Below, one piece after another: positions 49,353-58,354 of a DNA stretch of 64,000 bases. Positions within the stretch are counted from its first letter, which is position 1. Every line of letters begins with the position of its first letter. The stretch is from Deinococcus aquatilis DSM 23025 (GTDB taxonomy: Bacteria > Deinococcota > Deinococci > Deinococcales > Deinococcaceae). The notes beneath the pieces were generated by a model. The model saw only the letters and a program-made list of their open reading frames with translations. It had not been told where the DNA came from and searched no databases. The translations under genes and the position numbers were made by a program. Where the stretch lies: contig NZ_KB899714.1 in the NCBI RefSeq assembly GCF_000378445.1, forward strand, positions 1 to 64,000, in the 5' to 3' direction.

Positions 49353-50096
49353 TCAGCCCGCACCCATCAGCCGCCTCAAGCCGCTGGAGGCCACCTCCCG
49401 CAAACTGAAATCCATCTGCGGGGTCAGGTCGGTGCGCTCCGGGTTGACCTCGATGACCACGCCGCCGCCGTGCCGGGTATGGCGGGCCAAGCCTGCCGCC
49501 GGATACACGAGGCCACTGGTGCCCAGAATCAGGGCCACCTCTGCCTCATAAAAGGCAATCTGGGCGGCTTCCAGCGCCGCTTCGGGCAGGAATTCACCAA
49601 ACCAGACGATGTTGGGGCGCATCCGGTTTCCGGCGGGCGAGAGGGGCGGCGTGACCAGTTCGGCGGGGTCGGGCAGCGCAAAGACTTCGCCCGTGACCTC
49701 ATCGCGGGCGCTGGACAGGCTGCCGTGCAGTTCCACCATCTGCCCGCCGCCCATGCCGCTGCCTGCGCGGGCATGCAGGCCGTCTACATTCTGCGTCGCC
49801 AGAAAAAACCCTGCGCCCTTGTCGCGTTCCAGTTGCGCCAGCCCCGTGTGGGCCGGGTTGGGCTGAGCGCGGGTCACGTCGGCATAGCGGCCCGCGTACC
49901 ACTGCCACACCAGATCGGGGTCGCGGAAGTAGGCTTCGGGGCTGGCCAGATCTTCGGGCCGGAAGCGTGCCCAGTGGCCTGTCTGGGCGTCCCGAAAGGT
50001 GGGAATCCCGCTTTCGGCACTCACGCCCGCACCCGTGAGAACCGCCACCCGGCGAGCAGAAGCGAGGGCGGCGCGGGCCTGATCCAGAGTCAGCAT
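49353..50096 (-). CDS. Sirtuin NAD-dependent deacylase lacking all cysteines
   Basis: The 247-residue product has the sirtuin motifs TGAGVSAESGIPTFRD (21-36), FLATQNVDGLH (98-108), the catalytic His in VELHGS (124) and GTSGLVYPAA. It removes acyl groups from lysine using NAD. It has no cysteine anywhere, so the usual zinc-binding C-x2-C pairs are lost; the region between about residues 130 and 165 is shorter. Y67 and R70 form a YxxR like that of sirtuin desuccinylases and demalonylases, suggesting acidic acyl substrates. It is adjacent to KptA, another NAD user, 27 bp away on the same strand. Confidence 0.9.
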   Translation of the reverse strand: MLTLDQARAALASARRVAVLTGAGVSAESGIPTFRDAQTGHWARFRPEDLASPEAYFRDPDLVWQWYAGRYADVTRAQPNPAHTGLAQLERDKGAGFFLATQNVDGLHARAGSGMGGGQMVELHGSLSSARDEVTGEVFALPDPAELVTPPLSPAGNRMRPNIVWFGEFLPEAALEAAQIAFYEAEVALILGTSGLVYPAAGLARHTRHGGGVVIEVNPERTDLTPQMDFSLREVASSGLRRLMGAG

Positions 50097-50123
50097 AGGA
50101 AGGATTGTTTCATGTCTGCCGGG

Positions 50124-50660
50124 TCAGGACAGCGGAAACTCGGTGAACTCCGCCGGAACATGTTCAGTAAGCCAGACGCCGTTTGCACTGATGTAAAACA
50201 GGTATCCGGCGGCGTACATCTGGCCCGCCTGCACCGTCAGAACCACTGGCGGGCCGCGCCGCGCACCGACCTGTCTGGCCGTTGCCACATCAGGCGAGAG
50301 GTGGACATGATGACGGTTCATGGCCTTCAATCCAGAGGCGCGGATGGCGGGCAGGGCGTCCGGGAAGGTGCCGTGGTACAGCACAGCGGGCGGCAGCGTG
50401 GGCACCAATTCGAGGTCTACGGGCACGCTGTGGCCCTGATTGGCCCGAATCCGCTCGCCATCCAGACTAAACCGCTGTTTGTCGCTGGCTGCCACCACCC
50501 GCGCCACCTGTTCACGGGTCACGCCCAGATGCGCCAGCACACGCGGAAGCGGCACCCATCCTCCAGGGGCAAGGGTCAGACCCGCCTCATGCGGAGCGTG
50601 CCGCAGCAGATAGGACAGCTGGTGAGAGAGTTGCTTGTCGGAGAGGGGTTTGTTGGTCAT
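50124..50660 (-). CDS. kptA: RNA 2'-phosphotransferase (Tpt1/KptA)
   Basis: KptA removes an internal RNA 2'-phosphate by transferring it to NAD, giving ADP-ribose 1'',2''-cyclic phosphate and nicotinamide. The 178-residue product has QLSYLLRHAPHEAGL (catalytic Arg-His), the winged N-terminal part, RIRANQGHS (Arg), MNRHHVHLSPD and the GARRGPPVVLTV segment. Bacteria have no tRNA splicing of the fungal type, so the real substrate is unclear. The product is of a kind that macro domains can process; a macro-domain gene lies 39 kb away in this window. It lies just upstream of the sirtuin gene. Confidence 0.92.
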   Translation of the reverse strand: MTNKPLSDKQLSHQLSYLLRHAPHEAGLTLAPGGWVPLPRVLAHLGVTREQVARVVAASDKQRFSLDGERIRANQGHSVPVDLELVPTLPPAVLYHGTFPDALPAIRASGLKAMNRHHVHLSPDVATARQVGARRGPPVVLTVQAGQMYAAGYLFYISANGVWLTEHVPAEFTEFPLS

Positions 50661-50748
50661 GGGTTCAGTGTGTAGAAGTTGAGGCCAGACCGCATCTGCC
50701 GTGTAGTCGGACAGGAATAGGCTAGGTGGCGCAGAAAATTAGCACGGC

Positions 50749-51111
50749 CTATTTATACTTAAAATCTGGAATAATTGAGTAATTGATGGCAAGTTCATCC
50801 ATCTTCCTCTTAATCTCTATCATTTTCGTTGCACGGCTCTCAAATCGCAGAATTGAAGGATCATTATTCATAGCTGATCTCACACCTATATAGTTTAAGC
50901 CAAATATAGTGGAAAACAGTCGAATTGTGGAAATATTCAGCTTATTTCCCTCTTTTATAATCAGGCAATAAGTAACGGGATCTGAGATATCCTCTCGTGT
51001 AGTGATAATAGACCAATCGCAGTCATTACAGAAAAATCCTTCACAGCTCCCGATCACCTTGAACTGCCATACCCCACCGCACTCCGGGCAAAGCGTATTT
51101 TCATAACCCAT
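50749..51111 (-). CDS. Low-GC zinc-ribbon protein with an L7/L12-like tail
   Basis: The 120-residue product has an N-terminal zinc ribbon (CPECGG and CNDCDW, two CxxC pairs) then a segment resembling the ribosomal L7/L12 C-terminal fold (NISTIRLFSTIFGLNYIGVRSAM and IEIKRKMDELAINYSII). Such combinations appear in phage- and island-encoded proteins, but no function is clear. G+C is about 37-42%, much lower than surrounding genes, and the flanking DNA to 51240 is also AT-rich, so this is probably horizontally acquired. The start at 51111 is the first methionine. Confidence 0.75.
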   Translation of the reverse strand: MGYENTLCPECGGVWQFKVIGSCEGFFCNDCDWSIITTREDISDPVTYCLIIKEGNKLNISTIRLFSTIFGLNYIGVRSAMNNDPSILRFESRATKMIEIKRKMDELAINYSIIPDFKYK

Positions 51112-51270
51112 TAATACTTATCCACTCCTTTATATAGAACCAGTTTCAAATTTGCTTAAACTTTTACGTAGTTAAATCTAAATTTTTCTCCTCAGAGTAA
51201 AGAATGCCACATTTCCAGTGTGCACAGGTGGAGCGTGTAATCCATCTCCCAAATGACTAAGTCACCCTTT

Positions 51271-51301
51271 AGGATAACAAAACCGCCCCCCGAAAGGAGC
51301 G
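51271..51301 (-). terminator. Terminator of the DUF937/Ig-like gene
   Basis: On the minus strand ACCGCTCC and GGGGCGGT arms (one G.T pair; 51294-51301 with 51280-51287) are followed by TTTTGTT. Confidence 0.65.
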
Positions 51302-51368
51302 GTGATGATAGTTGGCAAGCGTCTAAAAGTCGTACTGCTCAGTCTCTAAGCCCTTAGGCCATCAGACC

Positions 51369-54071
51369 TTACTGCGCGACGGTCAATTTCACCGTACTCA
51401 GGGGCGCGGCGGTGGCATCACCCAGAGGACGAACCTCGTAGGTGACGGTGCCTTTGCCGGGTCGGCTCTGGTAGGCCCAGCCACAGGTGGCGTCCAGCTT
51501 GATGTCTTTGGTGCCGATCAGACGCTCTCCGCGCTTCACGGTCACGCTGTAGCCAGTGCCGCCGCCCACGCCGCCGAAGCGGAAGGGTTCGCGGACCGTC
51601 TGACCGTCGGTGATGCTGAGGGTGTAGTCCTTGGTACAGGCTGCGGCAGCGCCACCAGCAGAAGCAGTGGCAGCGGCGACTGTGGCGCTCACGCTGATCA
51701 GCTCGGTGCCGTCGCTGGCCTTCACAGCGTAGGTATGTGCACCAGCGGCGGGGCTGGGCACGTCCTTCGTCCAGGTGCCGTCTGCGCCGACAGTGACGTT
51801 GCCGAGGCTCACGCCGTCTTCAAAGACCTCAATGGTCGCGCCGGGTGTGCCCTTGCCGCTGAGCGAAAAGCCCCCGGCGGGCAACTGTGCGTCGGCTGCG
51901 GGTGTGGTGATGCTGAAATCGGCAGCAGCAGCCGTGGTGGCGTCGGTGGCAGCAGCGGTACTTGCATCGCCCACCGTGGCGCTCAGGGTTGCCAGTTCGG
52001 TGCCGTCTGCGCCCTTGATGGCGTAGGCGTGCGCTCCGGCAGCAGCGGCGGCCACGGGCAGCGTCCAGTTTCCGTCCGCATCCACCGTGACTTTGCCGAG
52101 GCTGGTTTCTCCGTCGAACACTTCGATTTCCTGTCCGGCGGTGCCCTTGCCACTCAGGGCAAAGTCTCCGGCAGGCAGGGTGGCACCCGCAGCAGGTTCG
52201 GTGATGCTGAAGTCGCCTGCACCAGCAGGAGCAGCAGCGTCAGCCGTGATATTGACCTTGAATTCGCTCTTGGCGGCGCTGTCTGCCCCCGTGATGGTGT
52301 AGGTGTGTTCGCCCACGGTGGGTGCGGGAATGGCGGCGGTCCACTGCCCATCTGCTCCGACGGTCGAGGTTGCCACTTCCTGGCCCTGATCGGCGATGGT
52401 GAGGGTATCGCCCGCTTTGGCTGTGCCGCTCATGGTGAATTCGGCGGCAGGCAGGTTGGCATCCGACGTGGGGTTGGTGACCACGATCCCGCCCGCTGCG
52501 GCGCTGGTGGCGGTGCCTGTAGCAGTGGCCGCAGGCTTACGGTTGACCAGCCAGCACCCGCCCAGCAGCAGCAGGAGAGCCAGGGGAATCAGCCACCACG
52601 GAAAGCCGCCGCGTTTGCGTTCGGGTTCTCTGGTAACCGTGTCTCTGACCACCGTGGGCGTGACGACTGCCGGGGTTGCCGAGGGCGTGACCACACGGGG
52701 CGCGGGAGGAACTGCCGCCACAACCGTCGTGGCCGCTGCACCCAGTGCACCCGCACCCAGCAGGCCGCCCAGGCTGGAGAGGCCGGAAGGCAGCAGACCT
52801 GCCAGGCTGCCGCCCATGCCGCCCAGCAGGCCAGAAAGCGCTCCTGCGCCGACGCCACTGGCACGGGCACGGTTGCCCAGCAGGCCCAGCATCAGCGGCG
52901 TCAGGATGGCAAGGAGCCGCCCAGCGTTGGCACCACTGCCCCCCAGCGCCGTACCCAGTCTCCCGGTGATTGCGTCTACGTTGCCGAACAGACTGCCCAA
53001 CAGTCCGCGTCCCTGACCTTCTATGCGGGCCGTTTCAGCCGCGTCGTTGAGCAGATTCGTGTTGAGGGTACCGTCGGCTGCGGCCAGATGCCCCAGCGGA
53101 CGGGCCATGTTCAGCAAGTCGCCCGCGCCCGCCTCGGTGCGGCCCTTGTTGACCAGCGAATTCAGCACCAGTGGCAGGGCGGCGAGGGTCGCGCGGCCCG
53201 CCGTGCTGCCGCCAAAACCTGCCGATCTGCCCACCTGCTCGGCCACCGCAGGAGTGAACTGTCCCTTGATGAAGTCCAGCAGGTTGCCGGAAGTCAGCGC
53301 CGCGCCAGTGAGAGCAGCCGCGCCCAGACCTGCGGCCCCAGCAGCCGTATCGCCCACGGCACCCAGATGGGGCTGATTCACCTGAGGCAACTTCACTTCC
53401 GCCTTGCCCAGCTCAGGCAGTTTGCCCAGCTCCGGTTTATTCAGCTCGGGCTTGTTCAGTTCCGGCTGATGCAGGCCAGCCCCCAGCGCCCCGGCTCCGG
53501 CCAGACCAGCTCCGGCCAGACCAGCCCCAGCCAATCCAGCTCCGGCCACTCCCGCGCCTGCCAGTCCGGCAAGGCCTGCCAGTCCGCCTTTCATTCCCGG
53601 CAGCATGGTACTCACGTTTCCTGCATTCAGCCCACGCTGGCCCAAAAAGCTCAGCAGCAGCGGCAACGCCATCTGCATCAGGCGTTGAGCGCCGCTGTAC
53701 AGGCCGCCGATGGCTGCGGGGTCGGTGTGACCCACACTGAGTTTGGCCGCCACCGTTTGCACGATCTGGTCGGCCTGTCCGCCCAACAGCACGGGCGAGA
53801 GCATTTCTCCGGCCCGCTCCAGGTTGCTGGCTCCGTCAGCGTCGTTCAGGGCGTCCTGCACACTGCCGAATCGGGGCAGATTCTGTACGGCCTCTCCGAT
53901 CTGCTCGCGGCCTTCAGAGGAAGCGGCATGATCGACCAGGGCGTCGAGTTGCAGGGGCAATCCATCGTGCAGCGCGGTGCGGGCCTGCTCGGGCGTGAGC
54001 TTGACGGCGCGGGCCAACTGTTCGGCGGCTCCGTCACCGAAATAGCTTTGGATCTGATCCAGTAAAGTCAT
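51369..54071 (-). CDS. DUF937 / transmembrane / Ig-like repeat protein, 900 aa
   Basis: The protein is a chain of distinct parts. Residues 1-160: DUF937-type helical domain. 163-200: Gly/Ala/Leu repeats of the AGAGLAGAG kind. 201-235: PELNKPEL repeats. 262-420: a second DUF937-type domain. 453-485: Pro/Thr linker. 482-487: positively charged EPERKR. 489-509: transmembrane helix [19 protein letters not shown]. 525-800: three Ig-like repeats of about 95 residues, each with a LPAxxFxxSGxxxxG signature. 810-900: C-terminal domain with Cys 812 and 863. Thus the DUF937 half is cytoplasmic and the Ig half is outside. A good AGGAG lies before the ATG at 54071. Role unknown; it may be a surface or envelope scaffold. 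Confidence 0.85.
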   Translation of the reverse strand: MTLLDQIQSYFGDGAAEQLARAVKLTPEQARTALHDGLPLQLDALVDHAASSEGREQIGEAVQNLPRFGSVQDALNDADGASNLERAGEMLSPVLLGGQADQIVQTVAAKLSVGHTDPAAIGGLYSGAQRLMQMALPLLLSFLGQRGLNAGNVSTMLPGMKGGLAGLAGLAGAGVAGAGLAGAGLAGAGLAGAGALGAGLHQPELNKPELNKPELGKLPELGKAEVKLPQVNQPHLGAVGDTAAGAAGLGAAALTGAALTSGNLLDFIKGQFTPAVAEQVGRSAGFGGSTAGRATLAALPLVLNSLVNKGRTEAGAGDLLNMARPLGHLAAADGTLNTNLLNDAAETARIEGQGRGLLGSLFGNVDAITGRLGTALGGSGANAGRLLAILTPLMLGLLGNRARASGVGAGALSGLLGGMGGSLAGLLPSGLSSLGGLLGAGALGAAATTVVAAVPPAPRVVTPSATPAVVTPTVVRDTVTREPERKRGGFPWWLIPLALLLLLGGCWLVNRKPAATATGTATSAAAGGIVVTNPTSDANLPAAEFTMSGTAKAGDTLTIADQGQEVATSTVGADGQWTAAIPAPTVGEHTYTITGADSAAKSEFKVNITADAAAPAGAGDFSITEPAAGATLPAGDFALSGKGTAGQEIEVFDGETSLGKVTVDADGNWTLPVAAAAAGAHAYAIKGADGTELATLSATVGDASTAAATDATTAAAADFSITTPAADAQLPAGGFSLSGKGTPGATIEVFEDGVSLGNVTVGADGTWTKDVPSPAAGAHTYAVKASDGTELISVSATVAAATASAGGAAAACTKDYTLSITDGQTVREPFRFGGVGGGTGYSVTVKRGERLIGTKDIKLDATCGWAYQSRPGKGTVTYEVRPLGDATAAPLSTVKLTVAQ

Positions 54072-54388
54072 AACATTCTCCTGTAAAACGGGGCTTCTCC
54101 CCAGAGCGAAGGAAATTGAAGGCCGACCAACGAGGCTCTCTACCAGGCGATATGAGCCATGCGATCTGAATTGTAAAATATTTCACTGTACTGGGTGTAA
54201 TTGACCACCCCGAATATTAAGATTCGCCCCTGAAGACGAATGGGCAACCCGGATCAGACCGAAGCGCCCCGTTTACCGTACTGCCCAGTAGAAATCCTCC
54301 TGCACATGCAGCCATGAGCGTTTGCTTAGGTTTGGCAGGGTCGGCCAGTTAAATACAGAAGGGGCGCAAAAGCGGCAGGATAGAAGGT
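54072..54388. other. Intergenic stretch between divergent genes, 317 bp
   Basis: No gene is supported. It is A+T-rich around 54160-54230, where a minus-strand TACAAT could be the -10 of the DUF937 gene. The plus side shows no clear -10 before the oxidoreductase gene. Confidence 0.45.
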
Positions 54389-55273
54389 ATGAGTGCCCCC
54401 ACTGACCACCCCCATCCAGCTCAGCGTGAACCCGGCCATCAACCTCGCCGAATCCTGATCACCGGAGCCGCCGGAGAGGTCGGCACGGCCCTGAGAAGCC
54501 AGTTGCGCGGCTTCCTGACTGATCCCGCAACGGTACTGCGCCTGACGGACGCCCGCGATCTCGGCCCCGCGCAGGCCGGAGAGGAGGTCAGGCAGGCCGA
54601 CCTGACCGACCCGGAGGCCATTCGGAAAGTGATGGACGGTGTGGACGCGGTAATCCATCTGGGGGGCATCCCCAACGAAGACCGCTATGAACACATCCGG
54701 GACGTAAACATAGACGGCACCTACCATGTACTGGAAGCGGCGCGGCAGGCAGGCGTGCGGCGCGTGGCGTTTGCCAGCAGCATTCACACGGTGGGTCTGT
54801 ATCCACGCACACCGATTGGTCCCGACGTGCCGGTGCGCCCGGACACCCACTACGGCATCAGCAAGGTGTACGGCGAGGCGCTGGGGCGCATGTATGCCGA
54901 GAAACACGGCGTGGAGTTCGTGTCGGTGCGCATCTGTTCGTTTCAGCAGGAACCGCAGGACGCCCGGCACCTGTCCACCTGGCTCTCTCCGAGGGACGCC
55001 GCCCAACTGTTTGCCCGCGCCGTTTCTGCGCCTTCCAGCGCTCTGCCAGACGGCTTCCGCATCGTGGCAGGCATCAGCGCCAATACCCGCCGCTGGATGA
55101 CCGACGAGGGCTGGGCAGAGTTGGGCTACGCGCCGCAGGACGACGCCGAAGCCTATGCGGGGGCGGTGGGCCACATCCACGGCGATCCCGCAGACATCAC
55201 GGAGCAGCGGCAGGGCGGGATTTTTGTTGCGCCGGAATACCTGGGATTGGCGGCTCAGAGAGGAGAGAAATGA
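54389..55273 (+). CDS. NAD-dependent epimerase/dehydratase, uronate dehydrogenase-like
   Basis: The 294-residue product is an extended short-chain dehydrogenase: Rossmann motif GAAGEVGT (26-33), VIHLGGIP, SSIH near the catalytic Ser and YGISKVYGEALGRMYAEKHGVEF (Tyr/Lys pair). The pattern SSIHTVG and the length fit uronate dehydrogenase, which oxidises D-galacturonate or D-glucuronate to the lactone, though other sugar acids remain possible. Its 3' end overlaps the RidA gene (ATGA), making a three-gene catabolic operon. Confidence 0.82.
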   Translation: MSAPTDHPHPAQREPGHQPRRILITGAAGEVGTALRSQLRGFLTDPATVLRLTDARDLGPAQAGEEVRQADLTDPEAIRKVMDGVDAVIHLGGIPNEDRYEHIRDVNIDGTYHVLEAARQAGVRRVAFASSIHTVGLYPRTPIGPDVPVRPDTHYGISKVYGEALGRMYAEKHGVEFVSVRICSFQQEPQDARHLSTWLSPRDAAQLFARAVSAPSSALPDGFRIVAGISANTRRWMTDEGWAELGYAPQDDAEAYAGAVGHIHGDPADITEQRQGGIFVAPEYLGLAAQRGEK

Positions 55274-55686
55274 AACCTGTACAACCTCAGCGCATCTCGG
55301 GCGGCAGCCCCTGGGAAGACGTGGTGGGCTACTCGCGGGCAGTGCGGGTGGGACAGATCATCCATGTGGCCGGAACCACAGCGACCCTGCACGGAGAAGT
55401 GCAGTGCGTCGGTGACGCGGCAGGCCAGACCCGTGTAATCCTGAATATCATTCAGGCCGCGCTGGAACGCCTGGGCGGACGCATGGAAGATGTGGTCAGA
55501 ACCCGGATCTACGTGACCGACATCAGGCAGTGGGAAGCCATCGGACGCGCTCACGGCGAGGTCTTTGCCCAGATTCGTCCCGCCGCCAGCATGGTTCAGG
55601 TGGCCGCCCTGATCGACCCCGAACATCTGGTGGAAATCGAGGCAGAAGCGATCCTGCCGCTGCCCAGCATGGATTCCTCTCCGTGA
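55270..55686 (+). CDS. RidA family protein
   Basis: The 138-residue product has the RidA/YjgF fold signature (RVGQIIHVAGTTAT, QTRVILNIIQAALERLGGRMEDVVRTRIYVTDI, and PAASMVQVAALIDPEHLVEIEAEAI), including the conserved Arg of the active site (R in VRTRIYVTD). RidA deaminates reactive enamines or imines; a role in breaking down products made by the flanking sugar-acid enzymes is plausible. Coupled by 4-nt overlaps to both neighbours. Confidence 0.85.
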   Translation: MKPVQPQRISGGSPWEDVVGYSRAVRVGQIIHVAGTTATLHGEVQCVGDAAGQTRVILNIIQAALERLGGRMEDVVRTRIYVTDIRQWEAIGRAHGEVFAQIRPAASMVQVAALIDPEHLVEIEAEAILPLPSMDSSP

Positions 55687-56660
55687 CACTTCAGAAAAAT
55701 CGGCTGCTGGGAAGTGCCCCGCCTCTCGTGACCCGCCTCGGTCTCGGCCTGGCGGCGCTGGGGCGGCCCGGCTATATCAACGTGGGGCACGGGGCCGATC
55801 TGGGCGCAGAAAAGTCGGTGGAGGCGATGCGGGCCAACGCCCACGCCGTCCTCGACGAAGCCTGGGCCGCAGGCATCCGCTATTTTGACGTGGCCCGCAG
55901 TTACGGACTGGCCGAGGAATTTCTAGGGAACTGGCTGGCAGAGCACGGACACGCCGCCACCGTGGGCAGCAAATGGGGCTACACCTACACCGCCGATTGG
56001 CACACCGAGGCCGAGCAGCATGAGGTCAAAGACCATACGCTGACCACATTGCAGCGGCAATGGCCCGAAACGCTGGCGGCCCTGCGGCGCACTCCAGACC
56101 TCTACCTGATTCACTCCGCGACCCTGGAAACGGGCGTGCTGGACGACCTCCGGGTGCTGGCACGGCTGGCCGAACTGGGCGCGTCCGGCGTGCGCGTGGG
56201 CCTGAGCCTGAGTGGGCCTGCCCAGGCGACCACCCTGCGGCGGGCGCTGGAGGTGCGCGTGGACGGCGTGAATCCCCTGAGTGTGGTGCAGGCCACCTGG
56301 AACCCGCTGGAGCCGTCGGCAGGCGCGGCACTGGCCGAGGCCCACGCGGCAGGCTGGGGCGTGGTGGTCAAGGAAGCGGTCGCCAATGGCCGCCTGACCA
56401 CCCGCGCCGCCCTTCCTCTACTCATCACCGACCTGTGTGCCCGCCTGCACACCACCCCCGACGCGCTGGCATTGGCCGCCGCCCTCGCGCAACCGTGGGC
56501 CGATACCGTGCTCAGCGGCGCAACCACACCGCAGCAACTTCGCAGCAACCTCAGTGCCCTGAATCTACAACTGGGACCAGAGGAGCTGGACGCCTTGCAG
56601 GAAGTGCAGCAGGCTCCAGCGGCGTATTGGAAGGAGCGGGCAGGGATGGCCTGGAATTAG
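55683..56660 (+). CDS. Aldo/keto reductase
   Basis: The 325-residue product has the AKR TIM-barrel motifs: DVARSYGLAEEFLGNWL (catalytic Asp/Tyr), VGSKWGYTY (Lys), DLYLIHSA (His) and the C-terminal VLSGATTPQQLRSNLSAL. It reduces or oxidises an aldehyde or ketone with NAD(P)H; substrate unknown, but its operon suggests sugar or sugar-acid metabolism. The GTG at 55683 overlaps the RidA stop. Confidence 0.87.
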   Translation: MTLQKNRLLGSAPPLVTRLGLGLAALGRPGYINVGHGADLGAEKSVEAMRANAHAVLDEAWAAGIRYFDVARSYGLAEEFLGNWLAEHGHAATVGSKWGYTYTADWHTEAEQHEVKDHTLTTLQRQWPETLAALRRTPDLYLIHSATLETGVLDDLRVLARLAELGASGVRVGLSLSGPAQATTLRRALEVRVDGVNPLSVVQATWNPLEPSAGAALAEAHAAGWGVVVKEAVANGRLTTRAALPLLITDLCARLHTTPDALALAAALAQPWADTVLSGATTPQQLRSNLSALNLQLGPEELDALQEVQQAPAAYWKERAGMAWN

Positions 56661-56672
56661 GGGAGTTGAAAC

Positions 56673-56987
56673 TCAAGCACCAGGGCGGCGAATGATTCGC
56701 CTCAGTTGATATGTGGCGCGGTATTCACTGGGTTGAGCCTGACTGAGAACGACCCCTCTGCCAACAGTCAGGCTCGGCTCTACCGTCCACCCGCTAAACA
56801 TGGCTTTTCTCAGTTCGCGCCACCCCTGCTGATCAGTCTTTTTTGGAACCCGCCACCGCGTCCCTATTGATTTCATGACTCTGCCACACTCCGGGCAATG
56901 TGGGGCCTCAGAACGGCTGATCGTTTGGTGCTCGAAGCAGACGTAATTTTGACGGTAGTTGGATTTGAAAGCTTGCACCTTGGACAT
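56673..56987 (-). CDS. Hypothetical zinc-ribbon protein
   Basis: The 104-residue product (from the ATG at 56987) has CFEHQTISRSEAPHCPECGRVM, with CPEC as one half and a Cys/His pair as the other half of a probable zinc site, then a basic end (RATYQLRRIIRRPGA). An upstream in-frame GTG at 57038 and ATG at 57029 are alternatives. It is convergent with the AKR gene. No family recognised. Confidence 0.55.
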   Translation of the reverse strand: MSKVQAFKSNYRQNYVCFEHQTISRSEAPHCPECGRVMKSIGTRWRVPKKTDQQGWRELRKAMFSGWTVEPSLTVGRGVVLSQAQPSEYRATYQLRRIIRRPGA

Positions 56988-57075
56988 ACACCACAGTAGA
57001 AAACTTCCTGCTTCTCTGGCATCTGCCATGTTGCCCACTCCTGCGCAACAGTGCTCAGATTCGCCCGCCTCTCCC

Positions 57076-57777
57076 CTATTCTCTTGCCCCTTCCGCCAAT
57101 GCCTGTAGCGCTGGCCGCAGCTTCGGCAGTTCTTGGCGGGCGGTGTGCCACAGCAATTCGGTATCTATTCCAAAATAGTCATGTGAAACGAGATTCCGAA
57201 GATCGCGCAGCAGCGCCCACGGCACTTCTGGATGCGTGTCCTGTATTCGCTGGGGAATGAATTTGGTGGTTTCGCCCAGACGGGCGAGGTTGTGCAGCAC
57301 AGCGTCCTGAGCCTGTTCATCGGCCAGAAAGGTGGTCAGCGTGTGTGGGGCCGTAAAACGCCCGATGCGGTCCAGGGCGTTCAGCAGATCGAAGACCCGC
57401 CAACGCCACCGCTTCACGCCCACGCGGGGCGGGGTGGGCAGGCCAGCGTTCATCACATCCACGCAGTCGGCCAGGATTTCGCGCCTCAGCGCAGGCTTCA
57501 GGCCGCCTTCGGTCAGCACGTCCACGCGACGCTCCAGCAGGACTTCAAACAGATTCTTGACGCGCATCAGCCGCAGCAGGCCCGCAGGCGGCTCACTGGC
57601 CGCAAAATCCACCAGCAGATCCACATCCGAATCACTCCGCGCCTGTTCCCGCGCCACGCTGCCGAACACCCGCACCCGCACCACGCCGAGCGCCCGCCAC
57701 TGGTCGGCATTTTCTTGCAGGATGCGGGCCACGTCGTAGAGGCGCAGGTCGGGGAACAGGGAAGCGGGGCGGGTCAC
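57076..57777 (-). CDS. Single-chain MNT nucleotidyltransferase - HEPN (HepT-like) fusion
   Basis: The 233-residue product (GTG start at 57777) fuses two domains that normally form a toxin-antitoxin pair. Residues about 10-115: MNT nucleotidyltransferase, with VFGSVAREQARSDSDVDLLVDF (GS at 39-40, Asp 51 and 53). Residues about 130-230: HEPN/DUF86 (HepT-type) domain with LRDLRNLVSHDYFGID, i.e. R-x4-H-x-Y (R194, H199, Y201), the RNase-type motif. In two-gene systems MntA AMPylates HepT. Having both in one chain would enforce a 1:1 ratio and possibly in-cis modification. It is leaderless (TACACT 6 nt upstream). Confidence 0.88.
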   Translation of the reverse strand: MTRPASLFPDLRLYDVARILQENADQWRALGVVRVRVFGSVAREQARSDSDVDLLVDFAASEPPAGLLRLMRVKNLFEVLLERRVDVLTEGGLKPALRREILADCVDVMNAGLPTPPRVGVKRWRWRVFDLLNALDRIGRFTAPHTLTTFLADEQAQDAVLHNLARLGETTKFIPQRIQDTHPEVPWALLRDLRNLVSHDYFGIDTELLWHTARQELPKLRPALQALAEGARE

Positions 57778-57783
57778 AGGTGG

Positions 57784-57789
57784 AGTGTA
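57784..57789 (-). promoter_or_regulatory. -10 box TACACT, leaderless start of the MNT-HEPN gene
   Basis: On the minus strand TACACT is followed by 6 nt and the GTG at 57777, which decides the start. Confidence 0.55.
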
Positions 57790-57956
57790 GAGGCGCTGTA
57801 CGCCGGAAGTGGTGAATGGGTTGTGGTGAGTAGGCAAAGAATAGATGGGCAGGAGCGGTCATGTTTCGGTTTAGGAGCAGAACCCAACGAGTTGAGTTCA
57901 TTGTCCCGCCCTTCCCACATCCCAGACCCTACGGCCCACACCGGCTCTCAGCGCCC

Positions 57957-57962
57957 TACAAT
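57957..57962 (+). promoter_or_regulatory. -10 box TACAAT before acpS
   Basis: TACAAT is followed by 8 nt and the ATG at 57971; no ribosome binding site. Confidence 0.5.
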
Positions 57963-57970
57963 TTCCCCCA

Positions 57971-58350
<380 letters not shown>

Positions 58351-58354
<4 letters not shown>

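Noticed and set aside
51735..54065. 776-codon open frame on the plus strand
   Set aside because: Antisense to the DUF937/Ig gene; composition (Gly/Gln/Cys-rich without motif) indicates a shadow frame.
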